Shown: piece by piece, positions 8,365 to 16,614 of the stretch | Layout: each line of letters starts with the position of its first letter | Position numbering within the stretch: the first letter of the stretch is position 1 | From: Arthrobacter sp. D5-1 | GTDB lineage: Bacteria > Actinomycetota > Actinomycetes > Actinomycetales > Micrococcaceae | DNA length: 64,000 nucleotides | NCBI RefSeq assembly: GCF_017357425.1 | Contig: NZ_CP014571.1 | Location: 124,001 to 188,000, forward strand | Direction: 5' to 3' | The notes under the pieces: generated by a model | The model's input: the letters and a program-made list of their open reading frames with translations, nothing else | The model's database searches: none | What the model was told of the DNA's origin: nothing | Translations under genes and position numbers: made by a program

Positions 8365-9327
8365 GTGACCCGATTCCGTTTAGCCATCCTGGACGATTAC
8401 CAGCAGGTCTCCGGCGATTACGCCCCGTGGGACTCACTGCTCGACGACGGCGTTAAAGTGAGCGTTTTCAGCGCACCTTTCGTATCGGAAGAGCAAGCCG
8501 TGGCCGCCCTGGCGCCGTTCGACATCATTGTGGCGATGCGCGAACGCACGCGTTTTCCCCAGGATGTCCTTGAATCCCTGCCCAACCTGAAGCTGCTGGT
8601 GACCACCGGCATGGCGAACGCAGCCATTGACTTGGAAGCAGCGGCAGAGCGGGGCATCGTGGTGTGCGGAACGGGTGGTTCTCCGGCAGCGGCCCCCGAG
8701 CTGACTTGGGCTTTGCTCATGGCCTTTGCCCGGAATCTGACCGTGGAGGAGAACTCCCTGCGGGCAGGCGACTGGCAGGCCGGCGTCGGGTTTGAACTCG
8801 AAGGCAAGACGCTGGGAATCGTTGGACTGGGCAAGATCGGCAAGCGGATCGCGGGCTACGCGAAGGCTTTTGGGATGGACGTTCTCGCGTGGAGCCAGAA
8901 CCTCACTGCGGACGCTGCCGAGGCCGTCGGTGCACGGAAGGTCAGCAAAGAGGAGTTGTTCCGTGAGTCCGACGTCGTAACGCTGCACCTCCGGCTGTCC
9001 GAGCGGACTGAGGGGATTGTCGGTTCCAAGGAGTTGCGTCTTCTCGGCCCCGAAGGCGTGCTGGTCAACACCGCGCGGGGTCCTTTGGTGGATGAGGCTG
9101 CGCTGATCCAAGCACTGGAGGAGGGGTGGATCCGCGGCGCGGCGTTGGACGTGTTTGATGAGGAGCCCTTGCCGGCCGGGCACGCGCTGTTGCATTCTTC
9201 GCGGACCATGCTTTCCCCACATATCGGTTACGTGACGCACGAGAGTTACCGGCAGTTCTATGGCGGGGCTTTCGAGGACGTCAAAGGGTGGCTCGACGGG
9301 GCACCAGTTCGGGTGATCAACGGTTAA
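8365..9327 (+). CDS. D-2-hydroxyacid dehydrogenase family protein
   Basis: 320 residues from GTG 8365, which has a good ribosome site (AAGGAAC). It reduces 2-oxo acids to D-2-hydroxy acids with NAD(P)H. Seen: the nucleotide-binding GLGKIGKRIAGYAKAFGMDV motif, the LVNTARGPLVDE segment with the substrate Arg, the Glu in FDEEPLP, and the active-site His in SPHIGYVTHESY. The upstream in-frame ATG at 8323 would overlap the promoter of the divergent GH2 gene. Glycerate kinase follows 60 bp downstream, so glyoxylate or hydroxypyruvate is a reasonable but unproven substrate. Confidence 0.88.
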   Translation: MTRFRLAILDDYQQVSGDYAPWDSLLDDGVKVSVFSAPFVSEEQAVAALAPFDIIVAMRERTRFPQDVLESLPNLKLLVTTGMANAAIDLEAAAERGIVVCGTGGSPAAAPELTWALLMAFARNLTVEENSLRAGDWQAGVGFELEGKTLGIVGLGKIGKRIAGYAKAFGMDVLAWSQNLTADAAEAVGARKVSKEELFRESDVVTLHLRLSERTEGIVGSKELRLLGPEGVLVNTARGPLVDEAALIQALEEGWIRGAALDVFDEEPLPAGHALLHSSRTMLSPHIGYVTHESYRQFYGGAFEDVKGWLDGAPVRVING

Positions 9328-9387
9328 ATCAGCCGCTGCATTACGCGCGGGCAAGCGCTTTCCGAGCGAAGCTGGCAAGATGGACCC

Positions 9388-10530
9388 ATGCGTATCCTCA
9401 TCGCCCCGGACAAGTTCAAGGGATCACTGACCGCCGCCGAAGCCGCGTCAGCCATGGCCGAAGGCGCTCTCCGTGTTTACCCCGATGCCATTACCACCCA
9501 GTTTCCTGTGGCCGATGGCGGGGAAGGCACGCTGGATGCTGCGATCGCCGCAGGCTACGAAGAACGAAACAACGCGGTGGTCGGCCCCATCCTCAAGCCT
9601 GTCGGAGCCTCCTGGGCGATCCGGAAAGACGCTTTCGGCGGGGCCGGCGTTGTCATCGAAACCGCGATGGCTTCCGGCCTGGCCCACATGGAGCCGACGC
9701 CGGAGAATTCCCTGCGTGCCCACAGCTACGGCTGCGGCCAGTTGATCGCCGCTGCCCTCGACGCCGGTGCCACCGAGATCGTGCTCGGCCTGGGTGGTTC
9801 GGCAATGTCCGACGCCGGTAGCGGCGCCCTGCGTGCTTTGGGGCTAAAGCCCCTCGATGCGGCCGGGAATGTGGTGCCGCTCGGCGGAGGTTCCTTGGCC
9901 GACGTCGTGGCCATAGATGTCTCCGAGCTGGATCCGCGGCTGTCTACCGTGAAGTTCCGCATCGCCGTCGACGTCCAAAACCCGCTGTACGGCCCCGAAG
10001 GTGCCGCTCATGTTTTCGGTCCGCAAAAGGGTGCCGATGAGGACGCCGTTGAAAGGCTCGACGCCGGCCTCCGCAACTGGGCGTCGCTCCTTCGGGAAGC
10101 TACTGGCCGCGACGTGAACGTTCCGGGAGCTGGAGCAGCTGGTGGGTTCCCGGCGTCGTTCCTGGCTTTCACTGATGCGGAGCTGGAAGGCGGCTTCGCG
10201 CTGGTCGCTGGCCTGACAGGCCTCGCGCAGCATTTGGGCGAGGCCGATCTGGTCATCACCGGCGAAGGGTCCATGGACGAGCAATCGCTCACAGGCAAGG
10301 CGCCGATCGCACTTGCCGACGCCGCAAGTGTGCACGGAATTCCCGTCATCGCAGTCGCAGGGCGCATTACGGTAACGCCCGAAGACCTGGCGAAGCACGG
10401 CATTGTGGCCGCGGCCCAGTTGTTGGACGTTGCGCAGCGCAAAGATGGCGTTCCTGACGTCGCCGACGCTGTAGCCAATGCAGCTAAATACCTCGCTTGG
10501 GCTACCAGCCAGGTGCTTGAGGGAGCCTGA
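9388..10530 (+). CDS. Glycerate kinase (GlxK/GarK family)
   Basis: 380 residues. Phosphorylates D-glycerate, usually to 2-phosphoglycerate in this family, feeding glyoxylate and hydroxypyruvate carbon into glycolysis. The family start (IAPDKFKGSLTA), the GGEGT motif, VLGLGGSAMSDAGSG near residue 130 and VITGEGSMDEQSL near residue 290 are all present. CAAGAT (9376-9381) is 6 nt before the ATG, which suggests a leaderless mRNA. The gene ends at 10530, directly abutting the stop of the convergent DUF2630 gene with no gap. Confidence 0.93.
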   Translation: MRILIAPDKFKGSLTAAEAASAMAEGALRVYPDAITTQFPVADGGEGTLDAAIAAGYEERNNAVVGPILKPVGASWAIRKDAFGGAGVVIETAMASGLAHMEPTPENSLRAHSYGCGQLIAAALDAGATEIVLGLGGSAMSDAGSGALRALGLKPLDAAGNVVPLGGGSLADVVAIDVSELDPRLSTVKFRIAVDVQNPLYGPEGAAHVFGPQKGADEDAVERLDAGLRNWASLLREATGRDVNVPGAGAAGGFPASFLAFTDAELEGGFALVAGLTGLAQHLGEADLVITGEGSMDEQSLTGKAPIALADAASVHGIPVIAVAGRITVTPEDLAKHGIVAAAQLLDVAQRKDGVPDVADAVANAAKYLAWATSQVLEGA

Positions 10531-10761
10531 CTACTGCCGGTAGCCTTCGACTTCGCTGACGGGCCGCGGCTCGGCGTCGTCGGGATTCCCGCCTGCATCC
10601 TTCTTGGCGCGACGTTGGCGCAGCAAGTCCCAGCATTGGTCCAGCTGGGCCTCCAGTTGGGCGAGGCGGGCGGTGTCGTTGTCTGACCCTTCGGAGTCAC
10701 GCAAGCGGTGCTCCTCTTCGACCAGCGACTGGATGCGCTCCAAGAGATCCTGGTTGTCCAT
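10531..10761 (-). CDS. DUF2630 family protein
   Basis: 76 residues with the family's N-terminal amphipathic helix DLLERIQSLVEEEHRLRD, then QLDQCWDLLRQRRA, and a polar Pro/Asp-rich tail. Probably a helical hairpin or coiled coil, cytoplasmic, found widely in actinobacteria and of unknown function. The start has a GAGGAG ribosome site. It is convergent with glycerate kinase. Confidence 0.85.
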   Translation of the reverse strand: MDNQDLLERIQSLVEEEHRLRDSEGSDNDTARLAQLEAQLDQCWDLLRQRRAKKDAGGNPDDAEPRPVSEVEGYRQ

Positions 10762-10854
10762 GTCTAAGACTCCTCGATGTGGTTTGGACGGTTATCTAGA
10801 AACTAGTCCTGTAGGTCCAGTGCGTCTACCAATGGCCAACGGCATACTGGGGAC

Positions 10855-11298
10855 ATGAAATTCACAACCACCATCGTTGGCGATGGCAACAAGGCCGGCA
10901 TCGAAGTTCCCGACGAGATTGTTGACGGACTTGGAGCCGGCAAACGGCCCCCTGTGGTGGTGACCATCAACGGGCAGAGCTACCGCAGCAGCATCGCGGT
11001 GATGGGCGGGAAGTACATGGTGGGCGTCAGTTCGGCCAACCGTGAGCTCACGGGCGCTTCGGCTGGAGACACGGTTGAGGTTGGCCTTGAAGTGGACACC
11101 CAGCCACGCGTGATCGAGGTGCCCGAGGACTTGGCCGCCGCGCTGGATGACGAACCTGAGGCAAAGGCCTTCTACAAGACCCTGAACTACAGCTCTCAGC
11201 GGCGATACGTAGAGCCGATCGGGGACGCCAAGACCGAGGAGACGCGTGCCCGGCGGATAGCGAAGGTGGTTGCGGATTTGAAGGCGGGGAAGAAGTAG
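10855..11298 (+). CDS. DUF1905/YdeI family protein
   Basis: 147 residues. The first 90 residues are the small beta-barrel DUF1905 domain (FTTTIVGDGNKAGIEVPDEI, then VVVTINGQSYRSSIAVMGG). The C terminus, ALDDEPEAKAFYKTLNYSSQ followed by RRYVEPIGDAKTEETRARRI, is the YdeI/OmpD-associated repeat linked in some species to cationic peptide tolerance. CATACT ends 6 nt before the ATG, so the transcript is probably leaderless. No partner gene. Confidence 0.85.
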   Translation: MKFTTTIVGDGNKAGIEVPDEIVDGLGAGKRPPVVVTINGQSYRSSIAVMGGKYMVGVSSANRELTGASAGDTVEVGLEVDTQPRVIEVPEDLAAALDDEPEAKAFYKTLNYSSQRRYVEPIGDAKTEETRARRIAKVVADLKAGKK

Positions 11299-11346
11299 CC
11301 CAGTTGGCCGTAGGCTGGTTTTTTCGACCTTGGAGGGGGACTGCCC

Positions 11347-11790
11347 GTGGTCTACGACCGGGAGCGTGAGCGGCGCGACGACGCTGCCTATGCGGAACAT
11401 AAGGAAGCTGTGGCACGCGGCGAGAAGCGTGTCCTTCGACGGACCAGCACCGGTGAGTTGCACAGCTATCCCAAAGAGGAGATCGGGTTTACGCCGGGAC
11501 GGGGGCAGGCGCAGGTCAGTTCGTGGTGGGGCATGGCAATATTGGCTGCTTTTGGGGCGGTGGGATTCGTTGCCACGGTGGTGCTGTTCATCATGCCTGC
11601 GTTCCAAGGAGGCGGGCCCTCATGGGGTGCCCTGTGGCCCATGGGCATTGCGGGCTTCCTGGCTTGGTACGGGTTCAGCTTGTCCAAGGATGAGTATCGG
11701 GCAACACAATTACGCAAGAAACGGGGATCCCCGAAGCCTGGCACGGGAAACGTGGACGTAAATCTGCTGGAGCTGGGTAGCCGTCAGTAG
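11347..11790 (+). CDS. Two-helix membrane protein, unknown function
   Basis: 147 residues from GTG 11347, with GGAGGGG upstream as ribosome site. A charged cytoplasmic N terminus of about 60 residues is followed by two hydrophobic helices (WWGMAILAAFGAVGFVATVV and LWPMGIAGFLAWYGFSLS) and a basic C-terminal tail. The topology suggests both ends inside the cell. No known domain is recognised. Confidence 0.72.
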   Translation: MVYDRERERRDDAAYAEHKEAVARGEKRVLRRTSTGELHSYPKEEIGFTPGRGQAQVSSWWGMAILAAFGAVGFVATVVLFIMPAFQGGGPSWGALWPMGIAGFLAWYGFSLSKDEYRATQLRKKRGSPKPGTGNVDVNLLELGSRQ

Positions 11791-11912
11791 CTCGATTCGA
11801 GGACGTTACCGAAGGGCCCTTACCCTCGGCACGGACTTGCGCTATCTTGTTCCCACCTGCGTCGGGCTGGCTGGGAAGCGGGCGCCAAGTCACAACTAAG
11901 CGAGGTAACACA

Positions 11913-12212
11913 ATGCGAATCAGAATTCTCTCTGCTGCCCTCTGTGTGGGTGCGCTGACGGCCTTGTCTGCGACGCCGGCTTTCGCGGCCGGACAGGTGG
12001 AAAAGGGCCCGGAAAACTCCAACTCCATCTGCTCGTACTCGGGCCTGAATGACCACCCTGATGCGGCATACCCTGAAGGTGGCCGGGTGCAGTCCTACGG
12101 TCAGGCCGTGAGGCAGGGGTTCAAGGACGAATTGGCTGCGCAGGGCGAATCGCCCAGCCTTCTCTGCAACGGACACCGTCTTCCTTGGCAGGAAGTGACC
12201 GGAAGCCACTGA
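11913..12212 (+). CDS. Small secreted protein, unknown function
   Basis: 99 residues. A clear signal peptide (basic MRIR, hydrophobic core, ATPAFA cleavage before AGQVEKG) leaves a mature protein of about 73 residues with two cysteines (ICSYSG and LLCNGH) that could form a disulphide. ATG 11913 follows GAGGTAACACA and is chosen over an upstream in-frame start that lacks a ribosome site and would put residues before the signal peptide. A terminator hairpin follows directly. Confidence 0.75.
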   Translation: MRIRILSAALCVGALTALSATPAFAAGQVEKGPENSNSICSYSGLNDHPDAAYPEGGRVQSYGQAVRQGFKDELAAQGESPSLLCNGHRLPWQEVTGSH

Positions 12213-12233
12213 CTCTCCGCCCGATAAGCGACG

Positions 12234-12269
12234 GCTGCCTCCCGCAGACTAAAATCGGCGGGAGGCAGC
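12234..12269. terminator. Bidirectional hairpin terminator
   Basis: GCTGCCTCCCGC (12234-12245) pairs perfectly with GCGGGAGGCAGC (12258-12269), loop AGACTAAAATCG. It lies between the convergent small secreted protein and MFS genes. Confidence 0.75.
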
Positions 12270-12285
12270 TGTTGTCACGGCCCCC

Positions 12286-13545
12286 TCAGGTGAGCGCCGC
12301 CGTCGTCGACGCCTTCCGCGCTATCAGCGCGATTCCCGCCGCCGATGCAAGGAAGACGGCACCCAGGATGGCCCAACCCAGCGTGCCATGTTCGACGACG
12401 GTGGCGGTCACCACGAGCGGTGCGAGCATAGCCCCCAGGGCAGATCCCATGCCGAACATCCCTTGGTAAGCGCCTGCTTGATGGGGGTTGGCGAGTTCGA
12501 AGCTGAGTCCCCAGGCTCCCGCTTGCGAGAGGATCTCCGCGAACGAGTGAAGAAGTGCCGCGCCGGATAGAAGGCTGATGGCGGCGATGACCGGCACCCC
12601 GCCCGCCGCGGCGTAGAGCGCGCAGGCCACAGCCATGAGCACGCCACCAATCAGCACGATCTTTCCTGCGCGCCGGGGGTGCTCGGTACCGCGGGAGAGC
12701 GGCACTTGCAGCAGAACGACACACAGGGTGTTGATGACAAGGATTGCCGATATCAGGACGTCTGGGGCACTGGTGTCCTGCGAAATCCACAGCGGTACGC
12801 CCATCTCGGCGAGCCCAAACTGCATGCCGAAGATACCGGACAGCACGGTCAGCAGTACGTAGCGGCGGTCCTTGAAGGGGGAGATGCCCCGCGTTGGGGC
12901 AGGTTTGGCGGGATCGTGGCGGGGTGCGTCCACCCTGGCGGGGAGGCGGCGGAGGGCCATCGCGCTCAGGAGGTAGGCCACGCCGGCGCCGATCATCATT
13001 CCCCGGAAGGCACCCGCGGTACCGGCCAACAACGCGAGCCCGGCGATCATGCCTCCCACGGCGATGCCGAGGTTGGTGATGGTGCGGAGGACTGCGCGCG
13101 CATTCACCCGGTTCGGGCCGTCGAAGGCCCGGGCGATGATCGCGGACCGCGTGGCATTCGCGCCCCGGTCCACGCCGACTGCTATACAGGCGATGACGAC
13201 GGCGGTGCTGAAGTTCCCGGCGAACGTATAGCTTGCGATCGCGAGACCCTGGACGGCGACCATGCCCACAAGGAGTCGACGTGCGGAAAAGTGGTCGGCG
13301 AGTCGACCACCGATGTACGACGTCGCGACCCCGACCCCGCTGGAAACCGTGAGGATCACAGCGATTTCGAGGGCACTCAGCCCGACGAAGCGGCTGAAGT
13401 ACAGGACCGTCAGGGTGAGGAAGATTCCGCGGCCCACTGTGGATACCAGGATGGCGGAGGCGAGGATCTTGAGGGCGGGATCAGAGAGCGCGACGCGGAG
13501 GTTGTGCTGCGGAGCGGGGGCGGTATTGGCAGGGGATTTAGTCAC
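12286..13545 (-). CDS. MFS transporter
   Basis: 419 residues with about twelve hydrophobic helices in two halves separated by a polar loop (RRLPARVDAPRHDPAKPAP). GGRLADHFSARRLLVG near residue 80 is the MFS loop 2-3 signature. An efflux role is likely because a winged-helix regulator is divergent 55 bp away, but the substrate is unknown. Start GTG 13545 is preceded by CAGAAC 6 nt upstream, which fits a leaderless start. Confidence 0.87.
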   Translation of the reverse strand: MTKSPANTAPAPQHNLRVALSDPALKILASAILVSTVGRGIFLTLTVLYFSRFVGLSALEIAVILTVSSGVGVATSYIGGRLADHFSARRLLVGMVAVQGLAIASYTFAGNFSTAVVIACIAVGVDRGANATRSAIIARAFDGPNRVNARAVLRTITNLGIAVGGMIAGLALLAGTAGAFRGMMIGAGVAYLLSAMALRRLPARVDAPRHDPAKPAPTRGISPFKDRRYVLLTVLSGIFGMQFGLAEMGVPLWISQDTSAPDVLISAILVINTLCVVLLQVPLSRGTEHPRRAGKIVLIGGVLMAVACALYAAAGGVPVIAAISLLSGAALLHSFAEILSQAGAWGLSFELANPHQAGAYQGMFGMGSALGAMLAPLVVTATVVEHGTLGWAILGAVFLASAAGIALIARKASTTAALT

Positions 13546-13600
13546 ACCCCAGTTCTGTCACCCCCTGACGGCGGGCGGTATTGATGTAGCGTAATGCTTC

Positions 13601-14554
13601 ATGTTGAAGTACGAGTTGTCAGAGGCAGATCTGGGCGGCGTGCGCTTTGGCATCTCGCCCCTCTGCGAACTGGGACTCTCCCTCAGGGCTGTTCGCGATC
13701 CCAGCCAGTACCCGCTCCAGCTGCCTTGGTTGCGTCGGACGGAAGAAGCCCGCTCACGTTTGGACCTCGATGGATTGCTGTCCCTGGTGGATGACCGGCT
13801 GTGGACACCGGACTTCCTGAACCCCCGGCCTCAGTCCCCACTGACCAGGATCGATGACGAGTTCGCAGCATTGGAGCAGCTTTCGGCCGAGCAGTTTCAC
13901 GGAGATTTGGTCAGGGTGCACGGCGCTGTCCCGGCAGTCTTTTCCGGGCCCGTTGGGCAGGCGATCCGACGCATGGTCGGTATCCTCCGGGACTTCTGGG
14001 AAACCTGCTTCGAGCCGCACTGGCTGCGCATGCGCACCATCCTGGAAGCGGACATTGTCTACCGGGGCCGGCAGATTGCACAGGCCGGGCTGTTCACGAT
14101 GCTGAACGATTTGTCCGGTGCTGTGGAATTCGATGGCCGCGTCATCTCCGTGCGGCTGAAGAATCCGGCGTCGCGGACCGAGAGGACGGACGGCTTGGGG
14201 CTGACACTTGTTCCCACCATGTTCACGCGCCGGGCCTCTGCTCCCGTGAACCACGGCGATCCGCCGCTGCTGATGTACCCCGCCAGGGGCCAGGGCGCCA
14301 TGTGGGAAACGGAACGGATCACGAACCCGGCCGCGATTGTGGCCGTATTGGGTGAGGTCCGGACCAGCCTGCTCACCGCCTTGGCAGCCCCGGCCTCGTC
14401 CACAGAGTTGGGCCTGCGCTTTGGCGTCACAACGTCGGCCGTGAACCAGCACCTCAGGGCACTCCGGGACGCAGGACTCGTGACGTCAACCCGCTACGGC
14501 CGCAGTGTGCTCTACTTCCGGAGCGAACTGGGCGCGGCGTTGCTGCTGGGGTGA
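13601..14554 (+). CDS. DUF5937/ArsR-type winged-helix transcriptional regulator
   Basis: 317 residues. The long N-terminal part (LSEADLGGVRFGISPLCELG onward) matches the DUF5937 regulators of actinobacteria; the C terminus from about residue 255 is an ArsR-like helix-turn-helix (LGLRFGVTTSAVNQHLRALR). Divergent from the MFS gene across 55 bp, so it probably represses that pump and itself. A terminator hairpin follows the stop codon. Confidence 0.82.
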   Translation: MLKYELSEADLGGVRFGISPLCELGLSLRAVRDPSQYPLQLPWLRRTEEARSRLDLDGLLSLVDDRLWTPDFLNPRPQSPLTRIDDEFAALEQLSAEQFHGDLVRVHGAVPAVFSGPVGQAIRRMVGILRDFWETCFEPHWLRMRTILEADIVYRGRQIAQAGLFTMLNDLSGAVEFDGRVISVRLKNPASRTERTDGLGLTLVPTMFTRRASAPVNHGDPPLLMYPARGQGAMWETERITNPAAIVAVLGEVRTSLLTALAAPASSTELGLRFGVTTSAVNQHLRALRDAGLVTSTRYGRSVLYFRSELGAALLLG

Positions 14555-14567
14555 CTTCACAGGCGGG

Positions 14568-14597
14568 ACGACGGCGGCAGGCGAGTGTCGCCGTCGT
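14568..14597. terminator. Hairpin terminator
   Basis: ACGACGGCG (14568-14576) pairs with CGCCGTCGT (14589-14597), extended by G-T and A-T pairs across the loop, then ACGTTTTAG. It separates the convergent regulator and reductase genes. Confidence 0.65.
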
Positions 14598-14602
14598 ACG
14601 TT

Positions 14603-15154
14603 TTAGTCTTTGCGGAGGCTGTAGGTGCTGACCACGTTGCCCTTGCTGGTGGCGTACTGGTCCTCCAACACGAGCCGGTGCAACGGGTCGCCGTCCTCAA
14701 AGAGCCGCCGCCCGCTGCCGGCCACCACGGGATGCGTCATGAGGGTCAGTTCGTCCAGGATGCCCGCGAAAAACAGTTGGCGGACCAGGGAGATGCTGCC
14801 GCAGACGGCAATCTCGCCGCCACCCCGGGACTTGAGGTCGGCGACGAACTTCTCCACATCGCCTTCGATCAGGTGCGAGTTCTCCCACTCAAGAGGCTCT
14901 GTGAGGGTGCGCGATGCGACGAACTTTTCCACGGGATTGATGAAGGTAGCAAAGTCCTCATCCCGAGGTGCGGTGGGCCAATATCCGGCCCACTCCTGGT
15001 AGCTGACCCGCCCCAGGACCACGGTGTCCACCGTGGTGATCATCTTGGTCAGTCCTCTGCCGAGTTCGTCGTCGAAGCTGTCGAACTGGAACTTGAATGG
15101 GTCCTGAACCACGCCATCAACGGAGTGGAACAGGCCGGCGGTGACTTTGCGCAA
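14603..15154 (-). CDS. Dihydrofolate-reductase-like (RibD C-terminal) protein
   Basis: 183 residues. RKVTAGLFHSVDGVVQDP at the start, DTVVLGRVSYQEWAGYWP near residue 50 and GGEIAVCGSISLVRQLF near residue 115 are the RibD-C/DHFR-like NADPH-binding fold seen in many small actinobacterial reductases. The start codon is TTG 15154, supported by AGGAGA five bases upstream. The substrate is unknown; such stand-alone proteins are usually not true DHFRs. Confidence 0.85.
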   Translation of the reverse strand: MRKVTAGLFHSVDGVVQDPFKFQFDSFDDELGRGLTKMITTVDTVVLGRVSYQEWAGYWPTAPRDEDFATFINPVEKFVASRTLTEPLEWENSHLIEGDVEKFVADLKSRGGGEIAVCGSISLVRQLFFAGILDELTLMTHPVVAGSGRRLFEDGDPLHRLVLEDQYATSKGNVVSTYSLRKD

Positions 15155-15192
15155 TTGTTTCTCCTGTTAGGCGGCGGGTGTTTGGAGTGGTG

Positions 15193-15519
15193 TTAGGCGG
15201 CGCGGCTGGTGATTTGGAGGCCGCGGGGCGGAAGGGCGGTCACATTGTTGTGGTCCGGGTTGAGGCGCACGGGCACTTCATGGAGTTCGGCGTAGACCTG
15301 GAGTTGTTTCAGTGCATCCTCATCAATGGTCGCTTGGGACAGGTCCATCTCCACTCCGAGACCGCCGCCAAGGCCCTTGGTGCGTTGGACCACTGGGAAG
15401 AGACCCTGAAGGCTCAGGGCGGTCACGCGACCGGTCGCTTCGATCTGAATTTGCTCGCCGTCTACGTCGACGCGAACAACAACGGAGAGCTTCTCGCTGG
15501 CCAATGCACTGCCTTTCAT
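15193..15519 (-). CDS. Small STAS-like protein, unknown function
   Basis: 108 residues if ATG 15519 is used. The pattern VVRVDVDGEQIQIEATGRVT, then VEMDLSQATIDEDALKQLQV, looks like an anti-sigma-antagonist (STAS) fold, but the phosphorylatable serine motif is not obvious, so this is a guess. A TTG slightly downstream with AAAGG in front is another possible start. It is the last ordinary gene before the accessory region. Confidence 0.6.
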   Translation of the reverse strand: MKGSALASEKLSVVVRVDVDGEQIQIEATGRVTALSLQGLFPVVQRTKGLGGGLGVEMDLSQATIDEDALKQLQVYAELHEVPVRLNPDHNNVTALPPRGLQITSRAA

Positions 15520-16272
15520 CCTTGCTGCCACGCTGCAGCGCCCCCAGCGTATGTGCCATGTGTGACCTGCGCAACATTACGACGGCGGTGGCCGGCATGG
15601 CAGCTGCGGCTGAGGATCGTCGGCGTCGATCAGGCCGCTGTGTACCCACGCATGGATATGGGCTCCTGAGTCACAAACCGAACTGTCCCGGAAGTTGTCT
15701 TTGTGACAGCTGGCTGCAGGGGATGTTTTGGGACAACATACGGGACTGAAATGTTACGTCCAGGCTGATTCGGCATTCCACCAGTGCTCAAAAGTGCCTT
15801 GATGAATGGCCTACAGCCGTTTGCAAGATGCCCCGGCGTGGATGCCCTTTAGTCCGTTTTGCGGCGGGGCGCGGTGTCGGGGTGCCGTCGCCGCCTAAAT
15901 CGGCCGAGTGGGACCGTCCCAACGAGAGTGTTCCAGTACGAAGGAATTGGGACACGCCGGGCCGGTGAACATGGCGGACCGGCGCGAGGGGACGTTATGT
16001 CACCGAGAAGATGTCGGGGCTAATGGTGCTCGAACGCCTTTGCTGGGCTTTGGCTGTAGTTCGTGCCGAAGTAGCTCAGGTTGTTTCTCAGTCCTACTGC
16101 TCGTGTGCTTAAGTCAGAAGTCCCGCCTGGAATTTGGGGAAACCCGGCGGGACAGGAACCTACCGTACCAGCCTGGTCTCCGGTTCAGTATGCAGTTCCT
16201 GAAATAGGCGCCTGCCTATCTGGTTGTCTGCACCTTCGGGGTTCATAGAGGCTTTTCATGGGAAGAGAGAAA
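15520..16272. other. Intergenic stretch at the left edge of the accessory region
   Basis: No convincing gene in about 750 bp. It holds an inverted repeat, GTCACAAA (15670-15677) against TTTGTGAC (15700-15707), around a 22-nt centre containing TGTCCCGGAAGTTG. This could be a remnant recombination or transposon end. It also holds one copy of the dispersed near-palindrome (15928-15955). Confidence 0.5.
15928..15955. repeat. Dispersed near-palindrome, copy 1
   Basis: Arms GTGTTCCAGTACG and AAGGAATTGGGACAC. Reverse-complementing copy 2 (23515-23542) gives almost the same sequence. It lies downstream of the bacteriocin-associated PH/ABC operon. Confidence 0.65.
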
Positions 16273-16301
16273 GCCGGCACCAGATTGGATCTGGTGCCGG
16301 C
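16273..16301 (-). terminator. Terminator of the PH-domain/ABC operon
   Basis: GCCGGCACCAGAT (16273-16285) pairs perfectly with ATCTGGTGCCGGC (16289-16301), with a 3-nt loop. On the minus strand it is followed by TTTCTCTC. It lies 31 bp after the stop of the last gene of the operon. Confidence 0.8.
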
Positions 16302-16332
16302 CTTTCGCCCGTTCATGGTCCTTGCATTCGGT

Positions 16333-16557
16333 CTAGTCGCGGTAGGCGTGGGCCAGCGTGGATCGTCGCGTGGGCTGCACCGTCCGGTCCTCGGCGGCCT
16401 GCTTTTCACGCCGGTCGATAATGACCTCGTTGATGGAGAAGGGGATCAGCACGATCAGGGGCAGCAGGATCCCCTGCCAGAAAGGCCATAGAGACAGCAC
16501 TAGCGGGAGGAAGGAAGCGACGAACAAGACCTTGTCGACGTATCGATACCACTTCAT
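16333..16557 (-). CDS. Small two-helix membrane protein, candidate immunity peptide
   Basis: 74 residues: short basic N terminus, two hydrophobic helices (VLFVASFLPLVLSLWPF and ILLPLIVLIPFSI), then NEVIIDRREKQAAEDRT and a tail ending HAYRD. The same plan, with an INEV motif at the end of helix 2 and HAYRD near the end, occurs in the protein at 24451-24708, so the two are paralogues. It is the last gene of the PH/ABC operon, 57 bp after the permease. Small membrane proteins in this position in bacteriocin loci are often immunity proteins. That role is inferred. Confidence 0.72.
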   Translation of the reverse strand: MKWYRYVDKVLFVASFLPLVLSLWPFWQGILLPLIVLIPFSINEVIIDRREKQAAEDRTVQPTRRSTLAHAYRD

Positions 16558-16614
16558 CTTGTCCGTATCTTCACCGTTGAGTGTTCAAGTTGTAGCCGTT
16601 GGTGTTCCGGGCCC

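Noticed and set aside
6438..8437. Long start for the GH2 gene at 8437
   Set aside because: The extra 45 residues are Arg-rich, have no family match and overlap the divergent dehydrogenase gene; GTG 8302 has a -10 box 7 nt upstream.
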